Shown here in pieces: positions 24,312 through 32,803 of a stretch of DNA of 64,000 bases. The translations under genes were made by a program, and so were the position numbers. The DNA is from Larkinella sp. C7 (GTDB lineage Bacteria > Bacteroidota > Bacteroidia > Cytophagales > Spirosomataceae). The notes beneath the pieces are model-generated. The model ran no database searches. It saw only the letters and a program-made list of their open reading frames with translations, and had not been told where the DNA came from. Position 1 is the first letter of the stretch; each line of letters opens with the position of its first letter. The stretch spans positions 124,001 through 188,000 of the forward strand of contig NZ_VBSL01000002.1 in assembly GCF_006149005.1 (NCBI RefSeq). Direction: 5' to 3'.

Positions 24312-25349
24312 TTATTTCATGATCCCCCGCTTGTTCAGCTCCGCGTGGTAAATTCGGGCGTTGTTGATGTGCTCTTCGTACGTTTTGGCGAAGGTGTGAT
24401 ACCCGGAAAAATCACTTTTTGCGACAAAATACAGGTAATCGTGGTTCTCATGATTCAAAACCGCATCGATTGAGCTGAGCGTCGGCAGGTTGATTGGCCC
24501 CGGCGGCAGTCCTTTAAACCGGTAGGTATTGTACGGTGAATCAATGAGTTTGTGAACGTTCAGCACCCGGCGGATGGAGAAATCGCGGTGGGCAAAAACC
24601 AGGGTCGGATCGGCTTCCAGCAGCATCCCTTTTTGCAGACGATTCCAGTATACCCCGGCTACGCGCGGTTTTTCGTCGGTCTTTTTGCTTTCCGATTCCA
24701 CGATGGACGCCAGTGTCTGCACCTGGGTTTGGGTCAGCCCCATGTCTTTCGCTTTTTGCTGGCGCTCGGGCGTCCAGAATTTCTTGTATTCTTTCCCCAT
24801 CCGATCCAGAAAATTCGTGGCGCTGGTGGTCCAGAAAAATTCGTAGGTGTTCGGCAGGAACATGCACATGATGGTCGTGGTATCGAAACCGTATCGTTCA
24901 CACACGGCCGGGTCTTTCAGCAGCGAGTCCAGGGGTTGCGGACCAAATTCAAATTTGCGGCCCAGTTTGGCAATCAGTTCGTCTTTCAACCGGATGTTGT
25001 TGAACGTCAGCTTCATCGGATCCTGAGCACCCGACCGCAGTTTCCGAATTGCGTCCTGGTTGCTCATCTCCTTTTTGATCACATACCGGCCATTCTTCAC
25101 GTTGTCGGTGTATTTCATGAAACGGGCCAGAAACCGGAATGACATTTTATCGTGTACCACATCGTGGGCATCCAACGAATCCATGACGGTTTTGAAAGTC
25201 GCCCCACGCGGGATGAACAACTCAAAATCCTTGTCGTTTTCACCCACCTGCAAATTGGGCGTTTTGAAAATCTGCCACCCGTAAAATGAAAAGGTGGCCA
25301 GTAAAACCGATGCAATAATCAGAATTGCCGTTACAACTGTGCGGGACAT
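24312..25349 (-). CDS. mltG: Endolytic transglycosylase MltG
   Basis: 345 residues. One N-terminal membrane helix (about 5-27), a LysM-like region (FIPRGATFKTVMDSLDAHDV), and the YceG catalytic domain with ASIVESES at about 214-221, where E218 is the expected catalytic Glu, then EADPTLVFA and YNTYRFKGLPPGPI. MltG cuts nascent glycan strands at the inner membrane and sets their length. A TAnnTTTG box (25370-25377) lies just before the ATG. Downstream genes follow on the same strand. Confidence 0.95.
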   Translation of the reverse strand: MSRTVVTAILIIASVLLATFSFYGWQIFKTPNLQVGENDKDFELFIPRGATFKTVMDSLDAHDVVHDKMSFRFLARFMKYTDNVKNGRYVIKKEMSNQDAIRKLRSGAQDPMKLTFNNIRLKDELIAKLGRKFEFGPQPLDSLLKDPAVCERYGFDTTTIMCMFLPNTYEFFWTTSATNFLDRMGKEYKKFWTPERQQKAKDMGLTQTQVQTLASIVESESKKTDEKPRVAGVYWNRLQKGMLLEADPTLVFAHRDFSIRRVLNVHKLIDSPYNTYRFKGLPPGPINLPTLSSIDAVLNHENHDYLYFVAKSDFSGYHTFAKTYEEHINNARIYHAELNKRGIMK

Positions 25350-25369
25350 ACAAGTAATGGTTGGGGCTA

Positions 25370-25377
25370 CAAAGGTA
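25370..25377 (-). promoter_or_regulatory. Predicted -7 box for mltG
   Basis: The minus strand reads TACCTTTG, the same box as for rpsP, 21 bases upstream of the mltG ATG. This gives a short leader of about 15 bases. Confidence 0.6.
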
Positions 25378-25391
25378 GTAAGGAAGGTGTT

Positions 25392-26462
25392 CTAATCCCA
25401 TTGCAATCCAAACCGCTCCGCCAGTTCCCGCAAACTCTGCATCACCGGTTCGATCAGCGGCAATCCGTTTGCACCGCGCTCGGCTTCCCAGTCGCGCTCC
25501 GGGTCGCCGGGGATGAGCACCTGCTTGCCTTCCACGGCGCGGGCGTTGCGGAACGCGCCAATCCAGTTGTCCATGTGCTGCTTGAATTCATCGGCGGGTC
25601 GGAACGCGTCGATGCGCATGGCACCGAAAAAGTGACCGGTTCCGGCCCCAACGCCTTCCTGTGCGGCCATGAAACCGGCAGTGGCAAAGGGCGGTACCCA
25701 GGGTCCGTAATTAGCGCCTGACAACACGCCGGAGAAAATATCGACAATGGCGCCCAAGCCGTAGCCTTTGTGACTGCCGTGTTCGCGGTCGGAACCCAGC
25801 GGCAGCAATGCACCACCATTTTTAATCGGATTTGAATCCGTCGATGCCTGGCCCTGCGCATCCTGTGCCCAACCCAGCGGGGCTTCCTGGCCTTTCCGCT
25901 GGAGAATCTCCATCTTTCCGTAGGCAACGGCGGTTGAAGCAAAGTCGGCGACAAAAGGCGGTTGGATCATGGCGGGCACGGCCACCGCAATCGGATTGGT
26001 TCCCAGCAATTTATCGAGTGAAAACGTGGGGGCTACGAGCGGAGCGGCATTGGTCATGGTCATCCCGATCATATCGTGTTCGAGGGCCAGCATGGCGTGG
26101 TAACCGGCAATGCCGAAGTGATTGGAATTCCGGACGGCCACCCAGCCCGTGCCAGCCACCCTCGCTTTTTCAATGGCAATCTGCATCGCCTTTGGCCCGA
26201 CGACCAGCCCAACACCCCGGTCGCCATCCACCACGGCCGTCGACGGCGTTTCGTGTACGACCTGAATCGATGGCGTCGGATTCAGCCGGCCGTGATCATA
26301 CAGTCGAACATACCCCGCCAGCCGGGCTACACCGTGCGAATCAACACCCCGCAGATCGGCCTGGACCAACACCGTGGTCGCCAGGTCGGCGTCGGCGTCG
26401 GAAAAGCCTATTTTCAGAAAAACCTGTTTGGTAAATGCCTTAAGTTGGTGAACTGGAATCAT
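25392..26462 (-). CDS. Ldh family oxidoreductase (malate/L-lactate dehydrogenase, MDH2 type)
   Basis: 356 residues, normal for the NAD(P)-dependent type 2 malate/L-lactate/ureidoglycolate dehydrogenase family. Motifs: LRGVDSHGVARLAGY (His at about 43 in the catalytic region), VRNSNHFGIAGYHAM, GTNPIAVAVP, DFASTAVAYGK and GSHKGYGLG. The family reduces 2-oxo acids such as pyruvate, oxaloacetate or oxo sugars; the specific substrate cannot be read off. It has no signal peptide. A TAnnTTTG box is 96 bases upstream (26558-26565) in the divergent gap to the DUF4139 gene. Confidence 0.92.
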   Translation of the reverse strand: MIPVHQLKAFTKQVFLKIGFSDADADLATTVLVQADLRGVDSHGVARLAGYVRLYDHGRLNPTPSIQVVHETPSTAVVDGDRGVGLVVGPKAMQIAIEKARVAGTGWVAVRNSNHFGIAGYHAMLALEHDMIGMTMTNAAPLVAPTFSLDKLLGTNPIAVAVPAMIQPPFVADFASTAVAYGKMEILQRKGQEAPLGWAQDAQGQASTDSNPIKNGGALLPLGSDREHGSHKGYGLGAIVDIFSGVLSGANYGPWVPPFATAGFMAAQEGVGAGTGHFFGAMRIDAFRPADEFKQHMDNWIGAFRNARAVEGKQVLIPGDPERDWEAERGANGLPLIEPVMQSLRELAERFGLQWD

Positions 26463-26557
26463 TTGAGTAGCGGTAACAACCGGAAATTTGCGTCCGGCTT
26501 GGCGGTTTTTACGAACTATTCGCTAAATCGAAACCGCATCGGCCCGACTTTTTTTTG

Positions 26558-26565
26558 CAAAAATA
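26558..26565 (-). promoter_or_regulatory. Predicted -7 box for the Ldh-type gene
   Basis: The minus strand reads TATTTTTG in the 175-base divergent gap. No equally good box was seen on the plus strand for the DUF4139 gene. Confidence 0.4.
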
Positions 26566-26637
26566 GCCGACAGACTAAACGAAACCGCTCCGAACGGTAT
26601 CTATATTCTCGATTCATCATTTTTCCATCATCGTTCC

Positions 26638-28257
26638 ATGAAAATAATCCTCTTTGCCATAACGATCAGCCTGTGGGTTTCCACTGCCCAAGCGCAGGAA
26701 GACGAACAGCGGGTCAGTTCGACCATTCAACACGTTACGGTTTTTCTGAACCGCGCCCAGATCAACGCCCAGGCCCGTGCCACGCTCATTCCGGGAACAA
26801 CCCGGCTGATCATCGAGAATGCCTCGGCCCAAACCGATCCGCAAAGTATTCAGGTCAGCGGCAAAGGCGACGCGGTGATTCAGGGCGTTCAGTTTCGAAC
26901 CAATTTCCTGACCAAAGTGACCAAACCGGCGTCGTTGCAACGCCTGGAAGATTCCCTGCGCATCGCCCGCGACACGTTCGATGGTTTGAATCTGCAAAAG
27001 GAAGTGCTCGAAAACGAAAAGAAAATGGTGTTGGCCAATCAGAAAGTGGGGGCCGAAAAAGGGACGGTGGTCGATGATGTCGAAGACATGGCCGACTTTT
27101 TCCGTACGCGGCTGACCGACATCGGCAAAAAATTGCTGGCCCTGGAAAAACTGGTAAAAACCCAGAAAGAAAAGGTCGACCGGCTCGAAGGACAAGTCAA
27201 AGAACAGCATGCAAAGCGCGAGCGGCCCGTTGGCGAAATCGAAGTGACCCTGTCGGCCAAAGCCCGAACCGCCGTGGATCTGGACGTAAGCTATGTGGTG
27301 GACAATGCTGGCTGGGTGCCGTTTTACGACATCCGGGTTCGCGATACGAAAAGCCCGGCGACGCTGGCGTACAAGGCCAACGTGTATCAGAATACCGGTT
27401 TCGACTGGCAGAACGTCCGGCTGACGCTGTCGACCTCGAACCCCGCCTTGCCCGGTACACAGCCGCAATTGGAAACGCAGTTTGTCAGCTTTTACGAACC
27501 CCGGCCCATCCCGGCGATGGCACCCGCTCAGGTAAAAATGCAGTTGCGAAAAGCGGATGCGAGCCCGGGTGGCGCAGCGCGGGAAGAAGCAGCCCCGGCC
27601 GCCGACCTGGCCACCACCGCCGATTTTACGCAGGTCAGCGAACAGCCGACGAGTGTCAATTTTGAAATCTCCACACCCTACACCATTTTGTCTAACAACC
27701 GGCCGCAGGTGGTTGCCATCCAGACCGGCGAGGTTCCGGCCACGTACCGCTACACGGCGACGCCTAAGGTCGAATCGGATGCTTTTCTGATTGCCACCCT
27801 GTCGGGCTGGGAAAAACTGAATCTGCTGAACGGGACCGCCCGGACGTATTTCGAAGGAACCTACGTCGGTGAATCACAGGTGAACCTACAACAGGCCGGT
27901 GACACGCTGACGCTGGGACTGGGTCGGGATAAGAAAATCATCGTGAAACGGGATAAAACGCAGGATTTCAGCAGCCGCAAGGGCCTGAGTTCAGCCGTTC
28001 GCGATTCATACAGCTACAAGATTACCGTACGCAACACCAAATCCGAACCAGTCAATCTGACGCTTTACGACCAGATTCCGGTTTCGACCGACAACCGGAT
28101 TGAAGTTGAACTGGATGACAGCGCCGGAGCGGAACGCAACATCGAAACCGGGCGGCTGACCTGGAATCTATCACTCAAACCAAACGAAAGCCGGGATTTG
28201 CTGTTTAAATACACAATCAAGTACCCCAAAGGAAAACAGCTTGTCAATGCCCAGTAA
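26638..28257 (+). CDS. Mucoidy inhibitor MuiA-like protein (DUF4140/DUF4139)
   Basis: 539 residues with a signal peptide (ends TAQAQE). DUF4140 lies at about 25-115 (VTVFLNRAQINAQARATLIPG), a coiled coil at about 95-195 (LENEKKMVLANQKVG... KTQKEKVDRLEGQVKEQHAK), and DUF4139 from about 205 to the end (VDLDVSYVVDNAGWVPFYDIRV; ending DLLFKYTIKYPKGKQL). A low-complexity Ala/Pro/Asp insert (about 305-330) is visible. The family is widespread in Bacteroidota and named from an Azotobacter-type mucoidy inhibitor; its mechanism is unknown. A terminator follows. Confidence 0.87.
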   Translation: MKIILFAITISLWVSTAQAQEDEQRVSSTIQHVTVFLNRAQINAQARATLIPGTTRLIIENASAQTDPQSIQVSGKGDAVIQGVQFRTNFLTKVTKPASLQRLEDSLRIARDTFDGLNLQKEVLENEKKMVLANQKVGAEKGTVVDDVEDMADFFRTRLTDIGKKLLALEKLVKTQKEKVDRLEGQVKEQHAKRERPVGEIEVTLSAKARTAVDLDVSYVVDNAGWVPFYDIRVRDTKSPATLAYKANVYQNTGFDWQNVRLTLSTSNPALPGTQPQLETQFVSFYEPRPIPAMAPAQVKMQLRKADASPGGAAREEAAPAADLATTADFTQVSEQPTSVNFEISTPYTILSNNRPQVVAIQTGEVPATYRYTATPKVESDAFLIATLSGWEKLNLLNGTARTYFEGTYVGESQVNLQQAGDTLTLGLGRDKKIIVKRDKTQDFSSRKGLSSAVRDSYSYKITVRNTKSEPVNLTLYDQIPVSTDNRIEVELDDSAGAERNIETGRLTWNLSLKPNESRDLLFKYTIKYPKGKQLVNAQ

Positions 28258-28270
28258 CTAACCACGAATC

Positions 28271-28316
28271 CCGCAAGGTCTTGAAGATGGGGTCGCCCAG
28301 ACCTTGCGGTTTTTTG
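28271..28316 (+). terminator. Rho-independent terminator after the DUF4139 gene
   Basis: CCGCAAGGTCT (28271-28281) pairs perfectly with AGACCTTGCGG (28299-28309), with a 17-base loop and a run of six or more T directly after. It lies 14 bases after the stop codon. Confidence 0.88.
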
Positions 28317-28389
28317 CGGGTTTTAATTGCAAAAACTCAAATTTGGCACGACTATGGGTATTTTTTCTCGAATTCAACGTTTAGAGAAT

Positions 28390-28983
28390 ATGATCCATCG
28401 TCTGCTCCTCACGATCTCTTTTCTGCTTTTTGCTTACGCCATTCAGGCCCAGAGCGATACGCTTTCTATTGATTCGCTGATGATCAAGCAGAAATCGCCG
28501 TATGTGGCAATGATCCGGCCGGGGCAGAAATATCTGGCGCTCGATGTAATGGGGCGGCTCGGCGGTTTTCATCGCTACCGGTATTTCCCGAATGAAGAAA
28601 TCAAGTTCCGCTACAAGGGGAAAAAATACCGCGAACCGGTTTACGGGGTTACGGACTCGACCCTGATGCTGATTCTGGAAGATCCCAATACATTCCTGCC
28701 CGAAACCGTCCATTTTCGGATCGATCAGATTGAAAAGGTGTACGTTAACCGCCAGATTCCGTTCATCACCCAAGGCACCTATCTTTTTCCCATCGCCGGT
28801 ACGCTTTTTTTTATTGCTGATGTCGTCAACCTTTCCCGAAGCGAAAAAAAACTGGCGGCCGATTCCCGCGCCTTAAAAGCCCCCGCCGTCATGATTGCGC
28901 TGGGTGCCATTTGCTACAAAATGAGCTATCCCCGCTACCGCATCAATAAAAACCACCGGCTGAAAGTACTGGAAACGTATTGA
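28390..28983 (+). CDS. Exported protein of unknown function
   Basis: 197 residues from the ATG at 28390, which begins a signal peptide (MIHRLLLTISFLLFAYAIQA). The frame is open from 28327, but the upstream part is not signal-like. After the signal: a region with GQKYLALDVMGRLGGFHRYRYFPNEEI, then a strand-rich part (LMLILEDPN...FRIDQIEKVYVNR). About residues 145-160 and 170-190 are hydrophobic (ISFLLF-like, YLFPIAGTLFFIADVV), perhaps one membrane helix. I do not recognise the family. It is followed by heptamer hairpin e and then aroA. Confidence 0.65.
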   Translation: MIHRLLLTISFLLFAYAIQAQSDTLSIDSLMIKQKSPYVAMIRPGQKYLALDVMGRLGGFHRYRYFPNEEIKFRYKGKKYREPVYGVTDSTLMLILEDPNTFLPETVHFRIDQIEKVYVNRQIPFITQGTYLFPIAGTLFFIADVVNLSRSEKKLAADSRALKAPAVMIALGAICYKMSYPRYRINKNHRLKVLETY

Positions 28984-28994
28984 TAGTCAACCAA

Positions 28995-29082
28995 ATAATG
29001 AACATAGAATGTCGAATATTGAATAACGAAATTGGATGCAGCAAAACTTCGTTATTCAATATTTGTTATTCATTATTCGATA
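28995..29082. repeat. Intergenic hairpin with heptamer-built arms (site e)
   Basis: Left arm 28995-29029 is five 7-base units (for example ATAATGA and ATAACGA). Right arm 29048-29082 is five units (TTCGTTA, TTCAATA, TTTGTTA, TTCATTA, TTCGATA). The loop is 18 bases. It separates the unknown exported protein from the aroA promoter, both on the plus strand. Confidence 0.75.
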
Positions 29083-29155
29083 TTACTCCTTTCCACTTCC
29101 CAACATTCCCCTTTTCATTATTTCCCTTTCCTTGTTCATTATCCATTCTCTGCAC

Positions 29156-29163
29156 TAGTTTTG
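29156..29163 (+). promoter_or_regulatory. Predicted -7 box for aroA
   Basis: TAGTTTTG matches TAnnTTTG, with a TTG at 29132-29134 about 21 bases before it as a possible -33 box. Transcription would begin at about 29170, so translation must start after that and the TTG at 29191 is the natural start. Confidence 0.6.
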
Positions 29164-29190
29164 CGGAATATTAACCAATCGACTTCTGAT

Positions 29191-30429
29191 TTGAACGCTG
29201 TACGTCTGACACCTCCTGCCGGGTCCGTCCGGGCCACGATTCCACTGGCTTCTTCCAAAAGCGAAAGCAACCGCGCCCTGATCATCAACGCCCTGGCAAA
29301 CTTCCGGGGCACCTTACACAACGTGTCGGCGGCCCGTGACTCGCAGACGATGATCCGGCTGTTGCAATCGGACGATGCGGTGGCTGATGTGCTGGATGCC
29401 GGGACGACCATGCGGTTTTTGACGGCTTATTTTGCGGTCACGGGTCAACACAAAACGCTGACCGGAACGCCCCGCATGTGTGAACGGCCCATCGGTATTC
29501 TGGTGGATGCCCTCCGCGCGCTCGGTGCCGACATCGACTACCTGAAAAATGAAGGCTTTCCGCCCATCGCAACGAAAGGATTTTCGGGCAACGGCAATAA
29601 CCGCCTGGCCATCCGGGGCGATGTGAGCAGCCAGTATATTTCGGCCCTGCTGATGGTGGCTCCCACCCTGCCCGATGGTCTGACGCTCGAACTGACCGGT
29701 GACATTGGTTCCCGCCCCTACATTGAAATGACCCTGCGGCAGATGGAACACTTTGGTGTTCAGACGGTTGCCGACTGGACAAATAAAACCATCACCGTGC
29801 CGCCAACGCCTTATACACCCGCTGATTACACGATTGAATCCGACTGGTCGGGCGCGAGTTACTGGTTCAGTATGCTGGCACTGGCCGAAGACGAGTCATC
29901 AGAAATTGAATTGCTGGGCCTGAAAGAAGCGTCTTTACAGGGCGATAGTGCCATTGTTGACATCATGCGCCCCCTCGGCGTCGAAAGTACGTTTACCGAC
30001 AAAGGTGTCATTTTGACCAAAATCCCGGCACAACCGTCGCTGGCGTGGGACTTTACGGACTGCCCCGATCTGGCCCAGACCGTGGCGGTTTGCTGCGCCG
30101 TTAAAGGTATTCCGCTCACGCTGACGGGTGTGGAAAGCCTGAAAATTAAGGAAACCGACCGCATTTTTGCCCTCCAGACCGAACTTCGAAAAATCGGTGC
30201 GGAACTGGTGGAAGTAGAAAAAAATACGCGGTATGAAGTTCGAAAAACCGCAACAATCGATGCGGTTCCCACCTTCGCCACCTACGACGACCACCGCATG
30301 GCGATGGCATTTGCACCGGTGTCAATGCGTCAGGAGGTAGTGATCGAGGAACCCGGTGTTGTAGCCAAATCGTACCCCTCGTTCTGGGAAGATATGGCGC
30401 GGGTAGCTGGTGTCCATTTCGAGAAATAA
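29191..30429 (+). CDS. aroA: 3-phosphoshikimate 1-carboxyvinyltransferase (EPSP synthase)
   Basis: 412 residues from the TTG at 29191. The open frame extends to 29032 but crosses heptamer hairpin e and the predicted promoter. Motifs: LASSKSESNRALII (shikimate-phosphate binding), GTTMRFLTAYFA, SSQYISALL, DWSGASYWF, DCPDLAQT, IKETDRIFA and TYDDHRMAMAFAP, which are the conserved elements of AroA in order. It transfers enolpyruvyl from PEP to shikimate-3-phosphate. The protein is a little shorter than E. coli AroA (427). No other shikimate genes are adjacent. Confidence 0.93.
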   Translation: MNAVRLTPPAGSVRATIPLASSKSESNRALIINALANFRGTLHNVSAARDSQTMIRLLQSDDAVADVLDAGTTMRFLTAYFAVTGQHKTLTGTPRMCERPIGILVDALRALGADIDYLKNEGFPPIATKGFSGNGNNRLAIRGDVSSQYISALLMVAPTLPDGLTLELTGDIGSRPYIEMTLRQMEHFGVQTVADWTNKTITVPPTPYTPADYTIESDWSGASYWFSMLALAEDESSEIELLGLKEASLQGDSAIVDIMRPLGVESTFTDKGVILTKIPAQPSLAWDFTDCPDLAQTVAVCCAVKGIPLTLTGVESLKIKETDRIFALQTELRKIGAELVEVEKNTRYEVRKTATIDAVPTFATYDDHRMAMAFAPVSMRQEVVIEEPGVVAKSYPSFWEDMARVAGVHFEK

Positions 30430-30517
30430 CCCATCGGGCTGGAGGGGCAAGGTGAAAAGTAGCGATGGCGTGCGAGACCTTGACGGTTTTGCGTACTTTT
30501 ACCGCACTCACTGAACC

Positions 30518-32065
30518 TTGATACTGTTGGATTCTATTCTCGCGTTTTTGGGCAGCATTCCCTGGTGGGAATGGCTGCTGATCGGCCTGCTTCTGGTCGC
30601 CCTCTACGACATTACTCAGAAAAAACACACGATTCGGCACAACTTTCCGGTGGTCGGCAACATCCGGTATTTTCTGGAAAGTTTCGGCCCGGAACTGCGG
30701 CAATACATCGTGGCCAACAACCGCGAAGAACTGCCCTTCAACCGGCAGCAGCGGGCCTGGATTTATTCTTCAGCAAAACAGGAGAACAATTTTCAGGGGT
30801 TTGGCACCGATCAGGACATCACCAGTGCCGGGTATATCTTCATCAACCCGGCGCTGCTCCCCCTCAAACTGGCACCTGATAACCCCAATTACAACCAACC
30901 CTACACGGCTCCGGGGGCCAAAGTAATCGGGCTTTTTCACAAACGCCGGAAACCGTACCACCCACCTTCCATCGTCAATATCAGCGGCATGAGCTTCGGG
31001 TCGTTGTCGGCAACTGCCATCGAATCGCTGAACAAAGGCGCCAAAAAATTCGGCTGTTACCACAATACCGGCGAAGGCGGCTTGTCGCCCTACCACAAAT
31101 TCGGCGCGGATGTCGTCGTGAACATCGGTACCTCCTATTTCGGAATCCGCGACAACAATGGCAATTTTGTCATGGAAAAACTTGTGAAGCTCGTCGAGGA
31201 AAACCCGTTTGTCCGGATGTTGGAACTGAAACTGTCGCAGGGTGCAAAACCGGGCAAAGGGGGCGTGTTGCCAGCCGCCAAAATCAGTGCCGAAATCGCC
31301 GAAATCCGTCACGTCGAAATGGGCAAGGATGTCATTTCCCCCGCTTCGCACAGTGCCTTTTCCGACATTCCGACGATGGTGGCTTTCATCGAGTCGATGG
31401 CGGCCGAAACCGGTCTGCCGGTGGGCATCAAGTCGGCGGTGGGCAAACTTGAGCTGTGGCATGAGCTGGCCGACTACATGCTGGAAACGGGAAAAGGCCC
31501 GGATTTTATCACCATCGACGGAGGTGAAGGCGGCACCGGCGCAGCTCCTCCCTCCTTTGCCGACCACGTGTCGCTGCCTTTCGTCTACGGTTTTTCAAAA
31601 ATATACCAGATTTTTCAGAAACGCGGCTTAACCAGTCGCATCACCTTCATTGCTTCCGGCAAACTGGGGTTACCCGAATCAGCCATTATGGCGTTTGCGA
31701 TGGGGGCCGACCTCGTGAATGTGGGCCGGGAAGCGATGTTGTCCATCGGCTGCATTCAGGCCCAGATTTGCCACACAAACCGCTGCCCGTCGGGCGTTGC
31801 CACGCAAAGCAAATGGCTGCAGTCCGGGATCGACCCGACCTTGAAAAGCGAGCGGTTTTACAACTACATCAAGACGCTGACCAAAGAAATTCTGGAGATT
31901 TCGCACGCTGCAGGCTACGAACACCCCTGTCAGTTTACGATGGAAGATGTCGATCTGGCGATGGGTGACAACAACCGGATTCAGCCACTATGCGATGCCT
32001 ACGGCTATACGAAGGATGTGGTCCCGTTTACATCGATTGCGGATTTGCTGAAGATCCGAACATAG
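30518..32065 (+). CDS. Membrane-anchored FMN-binding glutamate synthase family protein
   Basis: 515 residues starting at TTG 30518. One N-terminal membrane helix (about 15-35, WWEWLLIGLLLVALYD), then a glutamate synthase central/FMN barrel: SGMSFGSLSATAIE, NTGEGGLSPYH, DFITIDGGEGGTGAAPP and a 3Fe-4S cysteine cluster CIQAQICHTNRC. The residues match the FMN/Fe-S half of GltB, but there is no N-terminal glutamine amidotransferase domain and no GltD partner adjacent. Such stand-alone FMN-Fe-S proteins are common; their electron partner and substrate are not established. The next gene is an AT-rich orphan. Confidence 0.9.
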   Translation: MILLDSILAFLGSIPWWEWLLIGLLLVALYDITQKKHTIRHNFPVVGNIRYFLESFGPELRQYIVANNREELPFNRQQRAWIYSSAKQENNFQGFGTDQDITSAGYIFINPALLPLKLAPDNPNYNQPYTAPGAKVIGLFHKRRKPYHPPSIVNISGMSFGSLSATAIESLNKGAKKFGCYHNTGEGGLSPYHKFGADVVVNIGTSYFGIRDNNGNFVMEKLVKLVEENPFVRMLELKLSQGAKPGKGGVLPAAKISAEIAEIRHVEMGKDVISPASHSAFSDIPTMVAFIESMAAETGLPVGIKSAVGKLELWHELADYMLETGKGPDFITIDGGEGGTGAAPPSFADHVSLPFVYGFSKIYQIFQKRGLTSRITFIASGKLGLPESAIMAFAMGADLVNVGREAMLSIGCIQAQICHTNRCPSGVATQSKWLQSGIDPTLKSERFYNYIKTLTKEILEISHAAGYEHPCQFTMEDVDLAMGDNNRIQPLCDAYGYTKDVVPFTSIADLLKIRT

Positions 32066-32179
32066 TGTTCTGTTCTACGCAATTCATATTATCACCGCTG
32101 ACAGTTATGACGACAGCCCTGACAGCGGCTATTGATTAAGGTTTAAACGGCGAAAATTTAGAACAAGAAATGGATACTG

Positions 32180-32701
32180 ATGAAGTCTTACCTCAAACGA
32201 TTGACTACTAAAAAACTAGCTTTGGTCATACTTGGTTCTGTCATCTTCCTTGCCTTCCAGAAGCCTTGTCCGGGGGATTATTCCCAGTTAGGAGACGTTG
32301 AGCCTAAAGTACGCGCGGTCACAACCTTCATATTCTGGATCACTTTTACCGGTTTTCAAATTAAACGCCGTTTTTTTGGTGAAGACCTTTGGGCCGTTCG
32401 AGTTGGTGAAAACTTAATTTTTTTGTTCGCATGCTATACAATTAGCGCACTTCTCCAATTCAGTATAATCAGACTATATTGCTTGGTTGCTCCAACAAAA
32501 AAACATCAAATGTCTGGATCGGTAATCAAAGCAAAAAAGGCAGATAAAAGGAGCGCGGATTATTATTTTATGACCTTTCACACCAACGAAGGTGATTATG
32601 ATTTTTACACCAGCCGAAAAGAAACCGTGGGTGACAGCCTAACCTTACACCTTTACGAAACGTCCTGGGGTGTCGTTTATGGAACCAGAATAAGTCAGTA
32701 A
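32180..32701 (+). CDS. AT-rich membrane protein of unknown function
   Basis: 173 residues. Two likely membrane helices (about 12-25, VILGSVIFLAFQ; about 80-100, LIFLFACYTISALLQFSII), a cysteine-poor middle, and a soluble C-terminal part (HQMSGSVIKAKKADKRSADYYF, FHTNEGDYDFYTS) with strands. Base composition is clearly lower in GC (33-37% in sampled lines) than the flanking genes, unlike all its neighbours except the outer-membrane gene at 11467. No family recognised. The difference suggests recent acquisition, but a naturally AT-rich orphan is also possible. Confidence 0.6.
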   Translation: MKSYLKRLTTKKLALVILGSVIFLAFQKPCPGDYSQLGDVEPKVRAVTTFIFWITFTGFQIKRRFFGEDLWAVRVGENLIFLFACYTISALLQFSIIRLYCLVAPTKKHQMSGSVIKAKKADKRSADYYFMTFHTNEGDYDFYTSRKETVGDSLTLHLYETSWGVVYGTRISQ

Positions 32702-32732
32702 ACGGGTCGATCGGCACATTTTGTCAGTCGGA

Positions 32733-32779
32733 TTTTCGTTTTTCGTCATCACCTACCAGCCTTTTTTGCCGGACCTTTG
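32733..32779 (+). promoter_or_regulatory. Promoter with shared two-block motif, gene 32804
   Basis: Block 1 TTTTCGTTTTTCGTCA (32733-32748) is followed 10 bases later by block 2 (32759-32779), a T-run then GCCGGACCTTTG. The last 8 bases resemble the -7 box. The same block 1, identical over 16 bases, and a nearly identical block 2 precede the gene at 34719. Both lie in a cluster that ends at an AraC regulator, whose site this may be. Confidence 0.6.
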
Positions 32780-32803
32780 ATGTGTATTTAACCAGAAAAG
32801 AAA

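Noticed and set aside
9643-29082. Heptamer hairpins as CRISPR, IS ends or attachment sites
   Set aside because: There are no spacers, no target duplications and no transposase or integrase nearby; the units differ at every site.
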